Assembly: GCA_004431415.1 (NCBI GenBank)
Contig: QPMI01000436.1
Coordinates: forward strand, 1-64,000
DNA from: Cyanophora paradoxa
Lineage: Eukaryota; Glaucocystophyceae; Cyanophorales; Cyanophoraceae
Reading direction: 5' to 3'
Length of the DNA: 64,000 nucleotides
Both the position numbers and the translations under genes were made by a program. Below are positions 42,301 to 54,573 of this stretch, in pieces (position 1 is the first letter of the stretch; the number at the start of each line of letters is the position of its first letter). The notes beneath the pieces were generated by a model that worked only from the letters and a program-made list of their open reading frames with translations, was not told the DNA's origin and ran no database searches.

Positions 42301-45300
42301 GTCCCACGCCGACTCGAGGATCGACCGGTTGTGCTCCTCGCTCTCCTTCACCGCCTGGAGGAGGGGGCTAGGCTCAGAAAAGGGAAGGGAAGGGGAGGGG
42401 AGAGGGGCGGCTCGCTGGCTCGCCTGCTCGGCGGCGCGCTGGCGGGAGACGTCCTCGATGGCGAGGATGTAGGAGCGGCGGCCGCCCCCGAGCACGATGT
42501 CCGTCGTCGACACGTTCGCCGGGAACTGCCGAGGGGCGAGGGCGGCGCGCGTCAGCGTCCAAGACGGGAGGGCGGGGACGAGCCAAGCGCCAGCCTAGCC
42601 TAGCCTAGCCTCGGCTCGAGACGGCGAGCGAGGAAGGCCGGGAGGCAGCGCAGCCCGGGGGCCCCGCCTGGGCCTCGGCCTCAGCCTCAGCTGGTCTAGC
42701 CTCAGCTTTGGATGATGATGGCGAGGAAGAAAGACCACCCCCGCCTGGCCTAGCATCCTCGCCTAGATCTAGCCCAGCCCAGCCCAGCCCGAGCGAGCGG
42801 GCGGGCCCGGGACGCACGCGGGAGCCGTCGCGGCGCTCGGCGAGGACCTCGCGCTGCTGCCCGACGACCTCGCGCGACCCCGCGGCGAGGTCCGCGTGCA
42901 GCGCGGCGCCCACGAGGACCGAGGCCGGGCGCCCGACCAGCTCCGACCGCTTCACCCCGAAGATCTTCTCCGCCGCGTGGTTCTGCGGGGCGGAGCGGGA
43001 GGGCGGTCAGCTGGAGCCTAAGCTGAAGCCTAGCTTCGTCACCAAGGGCATCCATCTATCTGGCCCCGGGTCGCCGCCCCGCCCCGCCCCGCCCCGCCCC
43101 GGGCGCCGCGGCGGGCGCGCTCGGTGCGGGAGCTGAAGCCTAGCCTCATCCATCCATCTATCTAGCCCCGGCCCGGCCCAGGCCCCGGGCGCCGCGGTCT
43201 GCGTGCGGACCATGAGGGTGATCTCGCCGCCCGAGTCGACGACGAGGATGCCGACGTACACCGCCTCGATCACCGACCGCGTCTCCTGCGAAAACGAGGT
43301 TAACTTCCCGGGCTTCTTCCCTTCCGCCCCTTCTAAGGAGCTCAGCTCTGACGAGCTAAGCTTCGGGGGCCTCTTCCCCTCCCCCCGCCCCTTGGCTCAG
43401 CTTTGACGAGCTAAGCTTAGCTTCGGGGGCCTCTCGTCCCGCGCCCCTTCCCTCCTCGCTCCCTCGCTCGCACCTGGCGGGACTCGGCGAGCATCGCCTC
43501 GAAGTTCTGCTCGGCGCTCTTCGCCGCGGTGCCCTTGCTCGCGTCGTCCAGGAACTGCCGGATCGCCTCTGCGCGGCCGGCGAGTGAGCCCGGCTGGCTG
43601 GCTGGCCCCGCTTGCGCTCCTCCGACTTAGGCGGCGCACCGATCTTATCGAGCTCCTCGCTGGGGACCATGCTGCGGGGGCGGGGGCGGGGGCGGGGCGC
43701 GCAGACGTCAGGTCCGGCCGCGGCCGGTCGCCGGCGGGGGCGGGGGCGGGGCGCGCCAGAGCATGGAGAGGGTCAGGTCGCCCTCCTCCCGCAGCTCCGC
43801 GAGGCTGCCCCGAGCGTGAGCGCCGAGAGAGTAGTGAAAGGAACGGAAGCCAAGGGGCGGGGCGCGCAGTGGAAGGAAGATCGCGAGGAGGTACATATAT
43901 TAAGTCGTGCTCTGGATATCGGGGCGCACATGGGGAGGAAGATGGCGAGGAACATGAAGAGGACGGCGCCGAGGGCGACGAGGAGGAGCGTCTCCTGCAG
44001 GCGGATCGCCCGCTTGAGGTGGCCCAGCGACTCCCCCGAGAAGCGTGCGATCGCCACGTCCAGCTGCTGCGAGAGCAGGCCTGAAGAAGGGGGAAAGAGG
44101 CGTCAGAGCCGGCGGCTCCCTTTCCTCAGCCTCGGACATCTTCTCCTCACCCCAGTCGGCCTCGGCGATGTGGCGGTAGTGCGGGTTGGCTTCGTCCAGG
44201 CGCGCGTCGGGCTGCGCCGCCAGCGCCCGCCCCTCGTCCACAAAGCGCGTCACGCTGAACTCGAGGGGGTACGAGGCGCGGTAGTCGCCCGTGCGGTTCG
44301 CCTGGTGCGCCTCCGGGGCGGCGGGCGAGGAGGCGGAGGCGGCGGAGGCGGGGGCGCCGGCGCCGAAGTAGCGCGTGTAGGTCGCCGGGTCCATCGCGGG
44401 GGCCGAGTACATGAGCGCCTCCAGCGCGTCAAAGCGTCGGGAGGAGGCTGCGGATCGGATCGGAGGCGTCCGGTAAGCTGCGGAGGGCCGGGCCGGGGGG
44501 CGAGGGGCCCGCCCCCGCCGCGCGCGCGCTGAGGGCCCATGAACCTTGGCTGTACCCGGTACCCGCTGAGAAGGGGGGAAAGAGGGGTCGCGCGGGCGCG
44601 GCACCGCGTTATATATATGGGTCGCAGGTGGGGTTAGGCGGATGGGTGGGTAAATGGGTGCGATAGGGAGAAGCGCGGAACGGGCGCTAGAACGGGACCC
44701 GAAAGCGGCGCGCGCGAGGAATAATAGCTCACCCGAGACGCCGTAGGCGGCGCTGCCGTAGATGAGGGCCGTGTGGGTCGCCTCGAGCGCGTCGGCGTCG
44801 GCGAGCAGCGCCCGCCGCGCCGCGTCGCGCTCCTCGTCCGAGGCGGCCGTGACGAGCTGGAGGGCCACGAGGTGCACCCGCCTCACGAGCACGCCGCGCT
44901 GGCCCGAGGTCGCGATCTCGTTCGCAATGCCGAGGCCGTGCTGCGTCAGCCAGAACGAGTGGCCCAGCATGACGAGGAGCGCCGCGGCGATCACGAAGAA
45001 GCCGAGGAAGATGCGCTGGTACATGTGGGACTCGATGGCGACCGCCGTCGGGCTGTGCCGCCGCCCGCCCTCGCGCGCCTCGTTGCGCGCGTGGTTCACC
45101 GCGCTCTGCGCCGCCGCGGCGATGTTCGTCGAGGCGGTGCTGCTCGGCGGCGCCAGCGAGGCGAGGCCGGCGAAGCAGCCGGGCTCCATCGAGTACGCCG
45201 AGACCGACTGGCGCTTCTCCCCGTCGCAGCCCGTGGCCGCCTCGAACTCGGCCGACTCCTCCGCCAGGCCCAGCTCCTCCCGCCGGATCCCCTCGATGAG

Positions 45301-48300
45301 GGCCCCCATCGACGACTTGGGGATGCACGTGAAGACCTGAGGCAGGAAAGCGGCGTTATTATTCCTTACTTCTTCCATTAAAACAGCAACAGTTCTAGCT
45401 CACCGAGATGGCGATCTTGCGCTCGCGGTCGAGGCCTCGGATCACGGGTACGATGAGGTGCTCCTGCGCGCGCGCGCGCTTCTCAGCAAAACGGACCCTC
45501 CCGGCGGATCCGAGCCTATCGATATCCTAGAGCACGCACTTTGACGCTGTAGATGAGGAGCAGCAGGAGGGCCGCCACGCAGACCTGCACGCGGGGCGGG
45601 AATGCGAGGGTGAGCCGGCGACGACTTCCTTTGCTATATGCTTTATGTACATTTCTAGACGACTTGCATCGGCGGCGGCCGCGCCCCGCGCGACCTTGCT
45701 TTATGTACATGTCTAAAGCGGCGGCAACGGCGGCGGCCTGCAGCGGGCGCGCGGCTATTTTCTATTATTCTCTTCGGGCGACCGTATCCGCTCCTACAGA
45801 CTTGGAAAGCCCCGCCCACGCGCACCTGGACGGCGATGCGGAGGCGGCCGGCCTGGATGTTGGAGGAGCAGTAGAGGGCGGTGGCGTTGGCGAAGGAGCC
45901 GAGGGCCACGTCGGCGTTGGCGGTGAGGAAGCGGAGGGGGATCTGCCGCTCGGGCTCCAGCTCCGCCGCGTTCGGCGCCCCCGCCTCCGCCACGTCCAGC
46001 GCCTTCCGCACGAACCGGTTCCCTGCGCGCCGCGGGCCGGGGCCGGGGCGTCAGTCAGCCGGCCGAGCTCGAGAGAGAGAGAGCGCAGGCGAGTGAGCCG
46101 AAGTCCGATCCGATGGGCCCGTCTCTAGCGGGCGAGCTACAGCTGTAACGACGCCCCGTAGAGTAGTCCCAGCGGGCGGGGCGGGGCGGGGCGGACCGAA
46201 GTCCCAGAGGGAGCGGGTGGCGGTGTGGCCGGCGACGAGGTCGTCCTCCGTCCGCACCACGGGCGCCTCCATGAGGCCCCGCAGCTCCCGCTCCCCCAGG
46301 AACGCGTTCGTGTACAGCTGCCGCCGAGCCGAGCCGAGGCGGGTCAGAGAGAGGGAGACCGGAGAGAGAACGGTGATTGTCCAATCGCTTGTAGCTTAGG
46401 TTCTGAGCCGTGCCGGGCGCACCTGCTTGTGGAGGGAGTGGAGGCGCTTGGCGGCTGTGCGGAGGGCGGCCTGCGCGGCGGCCGCCGCGGCGAAGTCGCC
46501 CCGCGCCCGCGCCGCCACGACCGTCCGCGCCAGCAGCGGCGTCTCCTGCGAGGGCGAGGCCTGGGGTCAGAATCCTAATCTTGACCTCTCGCGCGCCAGA
46601 ATTCTTATCTTGACCTCTAAAGCTTTAATTTGATCTGCTCACCTGGGAGAGGCGGGTGCGCTCAACGGAGGCGCCCAGGACGCCGACGACCTCCCGCGTG
46701 TTGTCCACCAGCGAGCGAACCTGCGCGCGGTTATAGTCAGAGATAGAGACCGAGAAGCGAGGTTGCTTGAGGCAGGTCGGCCTGGCGGGCCATTCCAAGC
46801 TACCCCAAGCCACCTAAGCCACCCGTCGGCAATGGAGCTTCGGAGCGCACCGAGAGGTAGTAGCCGGCGCCCAGGACGACGGCGAGGAGCAGCAGGCCGA
46901 CGGTGCGGCGCACGAGGCTGTCCACCGCCGCGCTGTTCGAGGCGCGCTTGACGCGGACCCGCAGGTCCTGCTGCTTCTGCGCCTCGGCCGACATCGCGAC
47001 GGTCCGGTTGTTGCCCGTCTCCGAGAAGCTGTCCTCCTCGGAGCCGATCCCGATGGCGGAGAGGGCCCGAGCGGTCGTCGCGCCGCCCCCGAAGCCCGTC
47101 GTGATCTGGCCGGTCTGGAGGGAGCGGCGGCCCGGGAGGGCGCGGCGCCAGCCCCAGCCGTTGACGGCGCTGCCCTCGCGCCAGGCGCCGCCGCCGGTGA
47201 CGCTGCCCTCGCGGAACGCCGTGCGCACCTCCGCCAGGTCGCCCGACTCGGACCCGTTCGGGCGGGAGGGCCGGCCCCGCGCCTGGCGCCGCTGCTGCAG
47301 CCCCGCCCCGGAGAGCGGCCGCGGCGCAGGGAACTCGCCGTCCCGGAAGCTGGCCGGGGCCGGCACCCGCACTGGCGCCTCGGAGGCGGCGGCCGCCGGG
47401 CCCATGCCCGCGAACGCGGGTTCGTCCCCGTCCTCCCCGCCCTGCGCACGCGCGCGCGCTCGCTTCTCTACTACTGCAAACGGGCCAGAGGGACGGGGCA
47501 GGCGCACCTCGCCGCCGCCCTCCTGGAGCTTGGCCTGCTCGTCGGCCTCGTGCATGTACCGCTCCGCGAGGTCCAGGTCCCACGAGACCCGCGACAGGAA
47601 CCGCGCGTCTGATCGTTCAAAGAAAGGACGTAGTAGAACGTCAGAGAAAGGAGCGGCGGGGCGAAGGCCGGGGCGGACAGGCTGCCATGAGGCGGCGGGA
47701 TCTGAAGCGGCCGAGGAGGCGCCTGTACTTCGCGTCGCCCCGCTTCCGGCTGTGCGCGATGCTCTCCGACACCTGGCGAGGAGGCGGCGGGCTCGGCTCA
47801 GATCAATTCAAATCAGATCGGATCAGATCAGATCAGATCAGATCAGATGACCTTGGCGAGGAGGTGGGGGTCGAGGTCGTTGCGGAGGAGGGTCTCCCAG
47901 AAGGTCCGGATCCGCGCCAGGGCCTGGCCGTGGGGGACGAGGCGGGGGGCGAGCGCGCGTGAGCGGCGGCTCGGCTCGGCTCAGGATCCAATCTAGATCT
48001 AACATCCGCGAAGCTCTCTTCTCCTTCTTAAGCTTTCAGGGGAGCCCGCGCACCTCCGCGTGGACGCGCTTCGCCACGCCGAACTCCTCCTGGAACGTCA
48101 GCGACGACTCCCCCAGCATCTGGGCGAACGGATCAGATCAGATCTGATCTGATCCGATCTGAGCTCGTCCGGCTGACCTGCTCGATGGCCTCGATGCGCT
48201 TGCGGTTGATGGCATACATGCGGAAGCGCCAGGGGAACCAGAGGTGCGCGGTGGAGAGCTTGCAGAGGTGCTGGATGAGCGTCGAGGGGTCCTTGGACCA

Positions 48301-50176
48301 AAGAAGAAACTCCGCGTATGCGACCCGCAGGCACTGCGTCCAAGTCTTCCCTAAGAGAAAGCTTCCTTAGGAAAGGCGGAGGAGGACGGACGGACCTGGG
48401 AGTCGGGGTCCTTGTCGAGGGCGGCGAGGAGGATGCGCTCGGCCTCGCTCGAGTCGTGCTTCTCGCAGAGGGGCCGCACGCAGAGCGGCACCTCGTGGCC
48501 CCAGGGCGCCGGCCCCGAGGGCGCCGGGGGCGTCCCCGAGCAGACGGCGCGGTACCGCCGGCGCGTGGCGCTCCAGGCGACCCAGCCGGCGAGGGGCCCC
48601 AGGCCGGCCAGCGCCACTGCGATGTTCTGCGGCGCCACGATCTCGAAGATCTGCCGCCGCCGCCGCCGCCGCGCGGATCAGACTTCTTCCATCGGAGGCG
48701 CGCGCGGCGTGGGCGGCGCGGTGGGGGAGGGGCGGACCGAAAGGAGGCAGAGGATCACCGAGACGATTCCGACGGCCGACCCGGCGACGCGCTGCGGAGC
48801 CTCCGCCTCAGAAGGGGCCGACGCGAACGGGGCGGAGGAGTCGGTCAGTCTGGCTGGCCGGCGGCGCACGGTCTGCGAGTGCCGCAGGGACGGCTCGGAG
48901 AAGAAGAGGAGCTCGTGGGCGGCCAGGGCGGCGAGGACCGCGAGGCACAGCAGCTGCGCGGCGGCGGGGCGCGGCGCTGAGACGAGGCTCGCCACGAGCG
49001 CCGTGCGGCCCAGCTCCTGCGCCAGAGAGCCGCTCCACGCCCTGTTCCGCGGCGAGGGGCCCTCCAGCGCCGGCGCTGCGAACGAAGAAGGGGGGGGGAT
49101 GAGAAGGGGGGAAGAAGACAGAGGAGGGTCCGGGGGGTACCGTAGTCGAGGAGGGAGAGGAGGAGGACGGAGCAGAGGACGCCGGCGGCGACGAGGAGAT
49201 CGAGGCCGCAGAGGACGACGCCGAAGCCCGTGAGAGATTCGAACCCGAGCCAGCATGTGGAGACCTGCTCTTGGTCTTCAGGCCATACGGAGGAGCGGAG
49301 GCCCGGCGCGATCTGCACCGAGGAGAGGGCCTGCTTTAGCACGCAGACGACGACCAGGGGCTTCAGCGTCCGCCAGAGCAGCCGGAACGCCCACACTGCG
49401 GGCGCGCGCGCGCATCGGATCAGCCGCAGGACGGCGAGGGCGGCGGCGAGGCGAGCGCGAGGAGCCCGGGTCCCACCGAGCGTCCAGCTGTCCTCCTGCG
49501 GCACTCCGTGCTGCGTGCGCGGAAGCGTCGGAAGAGTGGGAGGAGGCGCCGCGGCGACGGCGCGCACGCGGAAGTGCTGGTGGAGCCGGAAGCAGTGCGT
49601 GCAGAAGGCGGCGAGTAGGGCGAGCGGTGCGAGGGAGCCCAGGGCCGAGGCGAAGTAGAATCCGTACAGGTACCGAGCCAGCGGGCCTGCGGGGAGACGT
49701 CTCGGGATGCGCCGCGGCCGGGGGCGCGCCGCGACCGTCGCGGACGAACCGGCGAGGTCGCCATAGAAGGCGAGGAGCGGAAAGAGGGCGAACTGCGAGG
49801 CGGGCGGGCGCGAGTCAATCGTCGGTAACAGCAGTTGCGCAGCAAACGTGCGAACCTGGAGGCTCTCGAAAGCGACGCGGCCCTGCTTGTCCGGCGTGTC
49901 GAGGCCGTCATCGTTGAAAGCTGCGGACGGCGGTCTTCGCGGGCCGTCCGGGGGACCATCCCCGCCCCACACGTACGCACCCAAGTACGATATGCGGAAG
50001 AAGCCGAACTCCAGGCGGCGACGCCACGCCTTCACCCGCGTCAGCTGCCGGCCCCATCGATATCAGTACTCGCAACAGAGCACGGCGAGCGAGCGCTGGC
50101 AGCCTCAAGGAAACAGGCGATCTATGCGGCTACCGCCCTCGCGACGCCCCGACGGATCGCTCACCCACTCGGCCAT
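36348..50176 (-). CDS. TmcB-like multipass membrane protein fused to PAS domains and a hybrid histidine kinase
   Basis: Proposed start MAEW at 50165-50176, spliced to 49981-50044 and 49856-49920. Membrane exons run 48600-49800 ([40 protein letters not shown]). Features seen in tiny-macrocyst (TmcB-like) proteins follow: [19 protein letters not shown] and WPWRFRMY-type helices near 48180-48400, and [19 protein letters not shown] near 47530. Further membrane segments lie at about 46850-46920, 45545-45600 and 44950-45020. PAS-type exons ([49 protein letters not shown]) lie at 41890-43290. The H box is LANISH+EIRT+PLNG (41104-41368). The HATPase has [21 protein letters not shown] and [16 protein letters not shown] (39600-40650). 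Then a degenerate receiver (38880-39330), a low-complexity linker, and a receiver with [26 protein letters not shown] and TKPIL, ending at a TGA at 36348-36350. It would sense a signal and run a phosphorelay at a membrane. A split into two genes near 45380 cannot be excluded. Confidence 0.78.
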
Positions 50177-50592
50177 CTCTTAGGGATCGCCGGGGACGGC
50201 CTCCCTCGCCGCCTAGACGGCGTCCGGGCACGACGTCCGCTGCAAGACAGCTAGCAAGATGCTTTGGAATGGAATCTGTACTGCGTAAGCTGATCGTCCG
50301 TGCGCGGAGGTCTCGGAGGGAATCGCCGGGCCCGATCCAGCTTCGCGGGCTGGACGTAACCTACGCTCCTGCTAGTATGCTACACGCGTGCTGTGCTCCG
50401 ACCGGCTCCACAGATGTGGAGGTGCACGTCACAGGATCTATGGCGAGCTTTCTTCAATTTGCAAGCCATTGAGGTCGCCCTTCACCCCCCGCCCTTCACT
50501 TCCCCCCTCTCCCTGCGCATCGTACCCGTCTGGCACAGCGACATCAAAAGCGCCTTCGCCGGCCATCCTCGCATTCTTTGAGATAGAAAGCG
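50177..50592. promoter_or_regulatory. Divergent intergenic region between the histidine kinase gene and TMA7
   Basis: About 416 bp between two outward-facing start codons. The small frame at 50269-50472 (MESVLRKLIVRARRSRR...) may be a short upstream ORF or part of a TMA7 5' leader; it has no family features. No TATA box is evident. Confidence 0.4.
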
Positions 50593-51036
50593 ATGTCGGG
50601 ACGCCAGGTTCGTCATTCCCGACGCCTGGCATCCGCATTGGCGTCTTTCGTCGTTCCACGCGTCCACGGGTCTCACCTTCGCCGCAGGGTGGCAAGCTCA
50701 AGCCGCTCAAGCAGCCGAAGGCTGGGGAGAAGGTTCTGACCGAGGAGGGTGCGCGTCGCTCGTGAATCTGCTGCCGGACGTCCGACCCTCGCTCTCCAGA
50801 TCTCGAGTTCCAGAAGAAGCAGAAGGAGCAGCAGGCGGAGCTCAAGAAGCTCCAGGCGAGTGCGACGGCCTCGCTTTGCCGCCTCCGTCGCTTACGCGCC
50901 ATTCCATCGCACAGGATGCCGCCAAGTCCGGCAAGTCACTTGTGCAGGCGAGCCCCCATCCAGACGCAGCTTTCGTAGCTGTAAGGCACCTCTGACCTCG
51001 CTGCAGATGGGGCGCGCAAAAGGCGGCAAGAAGTGA
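50593..51036 (+). CDS. TMA7: Translation machinery-associated protein 7 (TMA7)
   Basis: Five small exons, 50593-50607, 50688-50748, 50800-50855, 50915-50947 and 51007-51036, give exactly 64 residues, the usual length of the eukaryotic family. It begins MSGRQGGKLKPLKQPKAG and continues with the charged helix EDLEFQKKQKEQQAELKKLQ. It ends with the Lys/Gly-rich tail SGKSLVQMGRAKGGKK. The protein associates with ribosomes in yeast; its exact action is not settled. Introns 3 and 4 start with GC (CAG|GCGAG), which the invariant length and sequence make hard to avoid. The first exon is only 15 nt. It is divergent from the histidine kinase gene and convergent with CAF-1 p60. Confidence 0.94.
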
Positions 51037-51609
51037 GTGCGTGATGTGATGTAGCTTAGTTGCCTGCTAGTTCGTGGATAGGAAATCTTTAGAGTGTTTC
51101 AACCGAGCATCAATTTCTTTTGCGACACCCGCCGCCCTCCTGGCGGCAGCGCGGGTTAAGACAGCCTCCAGTTCTCGCGCCCGGCAGCCTGCGCATGCCG
51201 CAGTGACGCGCGCGCCGCTTTAGATGTCGAGCCCCTCTCCAAATCCTCAGTCCGCTGTATAGTTCCGGGGGCTCAGTCAAACCGCTCCATTTAGGACTCC
51301 GGCCGCGGGATCCGGGATCCGTATACGTAGATTCCGAAGTTCGCGCTCGCCCCCGGCAGCCGGGGGGCGCCTGCCGCAGGGACGCGCGCGCCGCTCTAGA
51401 TGTCGAGCTCCCCTCCCCGAGTCCGAATCCTCAGCCCGTTATATAGTTCCGGGGGCTGGCGCGGGTCGCGGGCGCCGGCGTTGGGCTCGAACTCCGCGGC
51501 TGAGGGCTCGTTTCAAGTTTCGAGAGGAGACATCGCGGTAATCGATGCGCAAGGAACATCGTAAAGATCTGGAGCTATCTGAGATCATGTACAACTTGCC
51601 CCCGGTGAA
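51037..51609. repeat. Intergenic tandem duplication between convergent genes
   Basis: Segments 51182-51273 and 51353-51457 are imperfect copies sharing GACGCGCGCGCCGCT(T/C)TAGATGTCGAG and TATAGTTCCGGGGGCT. The spacing of about 180 bp suggests duplication of a 3' flanking unit. No gene in this stretch. Confidence 0.65.
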
Positions 51610-54573
51610 TCACGCGTCTCGCGGTGCCATCTCGCAAGGCGGAGCTCCCGCCGGGAGGGCGCAGCCGTCATCCGACGCCGACACAGCGGGGTCCGGCTTC
51701 GCTGGGGCGGCGGCGGGGGCCGGCTCTGAGGGCGCCGCGGCCTCGCTGGAGGTCGATGCCGGCGCCGGGGCAGCAGCCGGGGCTGGGGCAGCGGCCGGGG
51801 CCGGGGCCGAAGCCGGGGCCGAAGCCGGGGGCGGGGCCGGCGGCGGGTGCGCTATCTTGTCATCCACGGACTTCACCGCGACGGGCTGGATGCGGCGCTT
51901 GGGCTTCGCGCCTCCCGCCGCCGCGGCCGGCGCCGGCGCCGCAGCCGAGGCTGGCGCCGAAGCGAGCGCTGAGACAGGGGCCGGAGCCGGCGCTGCTGGC
52001 TCTGGGGCTGTGGTGGAGGCAGAAGTCGTGGCCGCGGGAAGCGCGGGGGCGGAGGGGGAGGCGGGTGCCGGGGCGGGGACGGGGACGGCGGCGGGGGCGG
52101 ACGGAGGGGGCGAGGCGGGGGCGGGCTGGGCGGGGGCGGGCGGGGCGGGATTCGTGTCCTCATTGTCGAGGACGACGAGGACGGGCGCGGCGGGGGCCGC
52201 CGGCTTGGCAGCCGGGGCCGCCGGGGCGGGCGCCGCCTTGGCAGGGGACTTGCCTGCGCGAGACCACGGGTCGGGGTGTCAACGCCGGGACGGGTACGGG
52301 CTCGAGGGAAAGGGGGTACCGTCCTCGTCCTCATCGTCGCGAATCACGTTCTTCCTCTTCCGTGGCAGGAGCGTGTTCCCGAGGCCGGCGGAGCGCTTGG
52401 CGGCCACGGGGGACTCGTCCGCCTCGAAGTCGTTCGCGGGGATGGGCGGGGGCAGCGCGGCCGGCGCGGGGCGGCCCTTGGCGCCCTCTGGGAGCTCTGC
52501 AGGCGGGGCGCTCAGCGGAAGGGAAGGGGCGTCGTTGAAAGAAAGGCGAGAGCGCACCCTCGGCGGGGAGCGGCTCGCCGAGCTCGCCCTCGGCGAAGTA
52601 GATGAAGGAGCAGTAGTGGTCGCGCGAGGAGACGGCGACGGTGCGGCCGTCGCGGGACCACGAGAGGTCCGTGATGTTCGCGGCGTGCAGGCCGTGGGCG
52701 ACGGCGAAGGGGTACGGCAGCTGCGTGTCGTAGAAGAAGACCGAGTTGAGGCAAGCGACCGCGAAGACCATGCGGTAGGGGAGCTCCAGAAGGCTGCCCG
52801 AGACGCCCACGCCGGCGCGGGCGTCCGCCTGCTCGCCCGCCGACTTCGCCGGCGTCTCCGGGCCCGAGGCGGGCGCCGTCGCGGGCGCGAGCTTGTACAG
52901 CACGGGGCTGAAGCGCACGGCTATCGAGGGCTTGTTGCACGGCAGGTGGAAGATCGGCCTGCGGGGCGCGCGCCGTTCAGGCAGAGGCGGAGGCGGAGCG
53001 AGTTGGGCGGCGCGGAGGCGGGAGGGAGGGCCCCGCACCGCTCGAGGTCCCGGCGGGCGAAGACGTATGTGGTGTTGGGGGAGGGGAAGCCCTTGCACTC
53101 GGGCGGGGCGGACGCAGCAGGGGCGACGAAGATCGAGCCGTCGGGGGACCACGCAGGGGAGCGGCGGAACCTGCCGGTGAGGTGAGGCGGAGCGGGGCGG
53201 GGCGGGCGGCGGCGGCGGCGGCGCACGTAAGGAACGAATCGTCGAGGAAGAGGCGAGGCTTGGGCGCCGCCTTCGTCTTTGCGCACGTCCCCGGCACGCT
53301 ACCGCCCTGGGACCCGTCGGCGCCGCCGGCGCCGGCGCCGGGCGGCGGGCTCGCCGGCTGCCCGTCCGCCTCCGCGTCGCCCTTCTTCCGCTTCTTCTTT
53401 GGGTCATCGTCCTCTGCGGGAAGAGCGCGTCGGCCGGCCGTCCGGCCCCAGCGCCGCCCGCCCGCCCTTCGCACCGTCGCCGTCGCGGAAGAGTCGGAAC
53501 AGATCGAAGACCATGACCATCGCGTCCTGTTTCCTCTTGCCCTTGATCAGAGCGCTCTTCTTGCCTGCGAGAGCGTGAGTCATCAGAGCTCCTCTTGCTT
53601 GCGAGAGCGAAACGCACCGAGCTTCTCCTGCTCGGCCCGCAGGTAGTACACGCGGCAGGAGCGGTCGGCGGCCTGCGGAGAAGGTCAGGCACGCGCGAGC
53701 ATCGTGGGCGGAGGCAGAGACGCGCCTGGGTGCAGACGAACTCGTTGAGGGGGTCCCACGCGGTTCCCTGCACGAAGTGACCGTGGTCGTTCGAGACGCA
53801 TACGGGCCTCCCTGCGGCGCACGGCGGTGAGCGGCCCGCACGCGCTGGGAGCGCAGCGGAGGCGGCAGCGCGCACGTGTCTCCGCGAGGTCCCACAGGAC
53901 CGACGCGTGGTCGACGTGGCCCGTGAGAATCTGCTGCCCGTTCGGCGACCAGCAGAGATCGTAGATCTCGCCGTGGCCAGTTCTGCGTACGACAGCGTCC
54001 CGATCAGTCGTATTGAATGCGCAAGAGCGACTTTGCGCACGTGACGTGGTGCGCTACCGTCCACTTCTCCACAGGGCCATCGCAGCGCTTCCAGACAAGC
54101 AGGATACCATCTGCACGAGCCACGGAACGGTCGCACGTATTAGCTAGCGCAACTGCTTTAGGCCGCAGCGCAGCCGGGCCGCCCAGCGCACCGTCCGAGC
54201 CCGAGGCGAGCAGGTCGCCTGGATTTGAAAAGAGCGGGCCGCGTCGGCGTGTGCGACACGCGGGACCGTCACAAGAGAAGCGCACCAGACGGTGAGAAGC
54301 GAACAGCGTTCACAGCCCGCTGGTGGGCGACCAGCGTGCAGAGGTAGACCACATCAGGCGCGCCGTCATCTCCCTTCCGGTCGATACGCCACAGCTGCAG
54401 CGCAGCTAGAGTTGGAAATGCACGCGGAATCGCGATGCGAGCAGCTCGGCTCGCACCTTGATCTCGTTGTCGCCGCCGCCCGTCGCAAGGCGGTCCGAGC
54501 ACGGGCTGCAATCGAGGCAGAAGACTGGCACGTTCTTATCGTGCCAGATAATCTGCGGCGTCTTGGCCCGCAT
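51610..54573 (-). CDS. CHAF1B: Chromatin assembly factor 1 subunit p60 (WD40 histone chaperone subunit)
   Basis: Part of CAF-1, which deposits H3-H4 on newly replicated DNA. Thirteen exons join in phase to about 733 residues: 54457-54573, 54286-54394, 54192-54218, 54041-54110, 53876-53982, 53726-53811, 53618-53672, 53475-53564, 53227-53413, 53039-53170, 52558-52958, 52320-52496, 51610-52253. The N-terminus MRAKTPQIIWHDKNVPVFCL matches the family start. WD repeats follow: AHQRAVNAVRFSPSG, LASGSDDGILLVWK, GHGEIYDLCWSPNGQQI, FVQGTAWDPLNEFVCTQ, RSPAWSPDGSIFVAP, PIFHLPCNKPSIAVRF, NITDLSWSRDGRTVAVSS. The segment CSFIYFAEGELGEPL is diagnostic of p60. A basic stretch PKKKRKK (exon 53227-53413) could be nuclear targeting. 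The C-terminal 240 residues are Ala/Pro-rich with a conserved-looking PKRRIQPVAV. Only one intron uses a GC donor (53725). Confidence 0.95.

Noticed and set aside
51545-53185. 546-codon open frame on the plus strand
   Set aside because: Antisense shadow of the CAF-1 p60 C-terminal Ala/Pro-rich exon and WD exons, which are supported by phase and family motifs.
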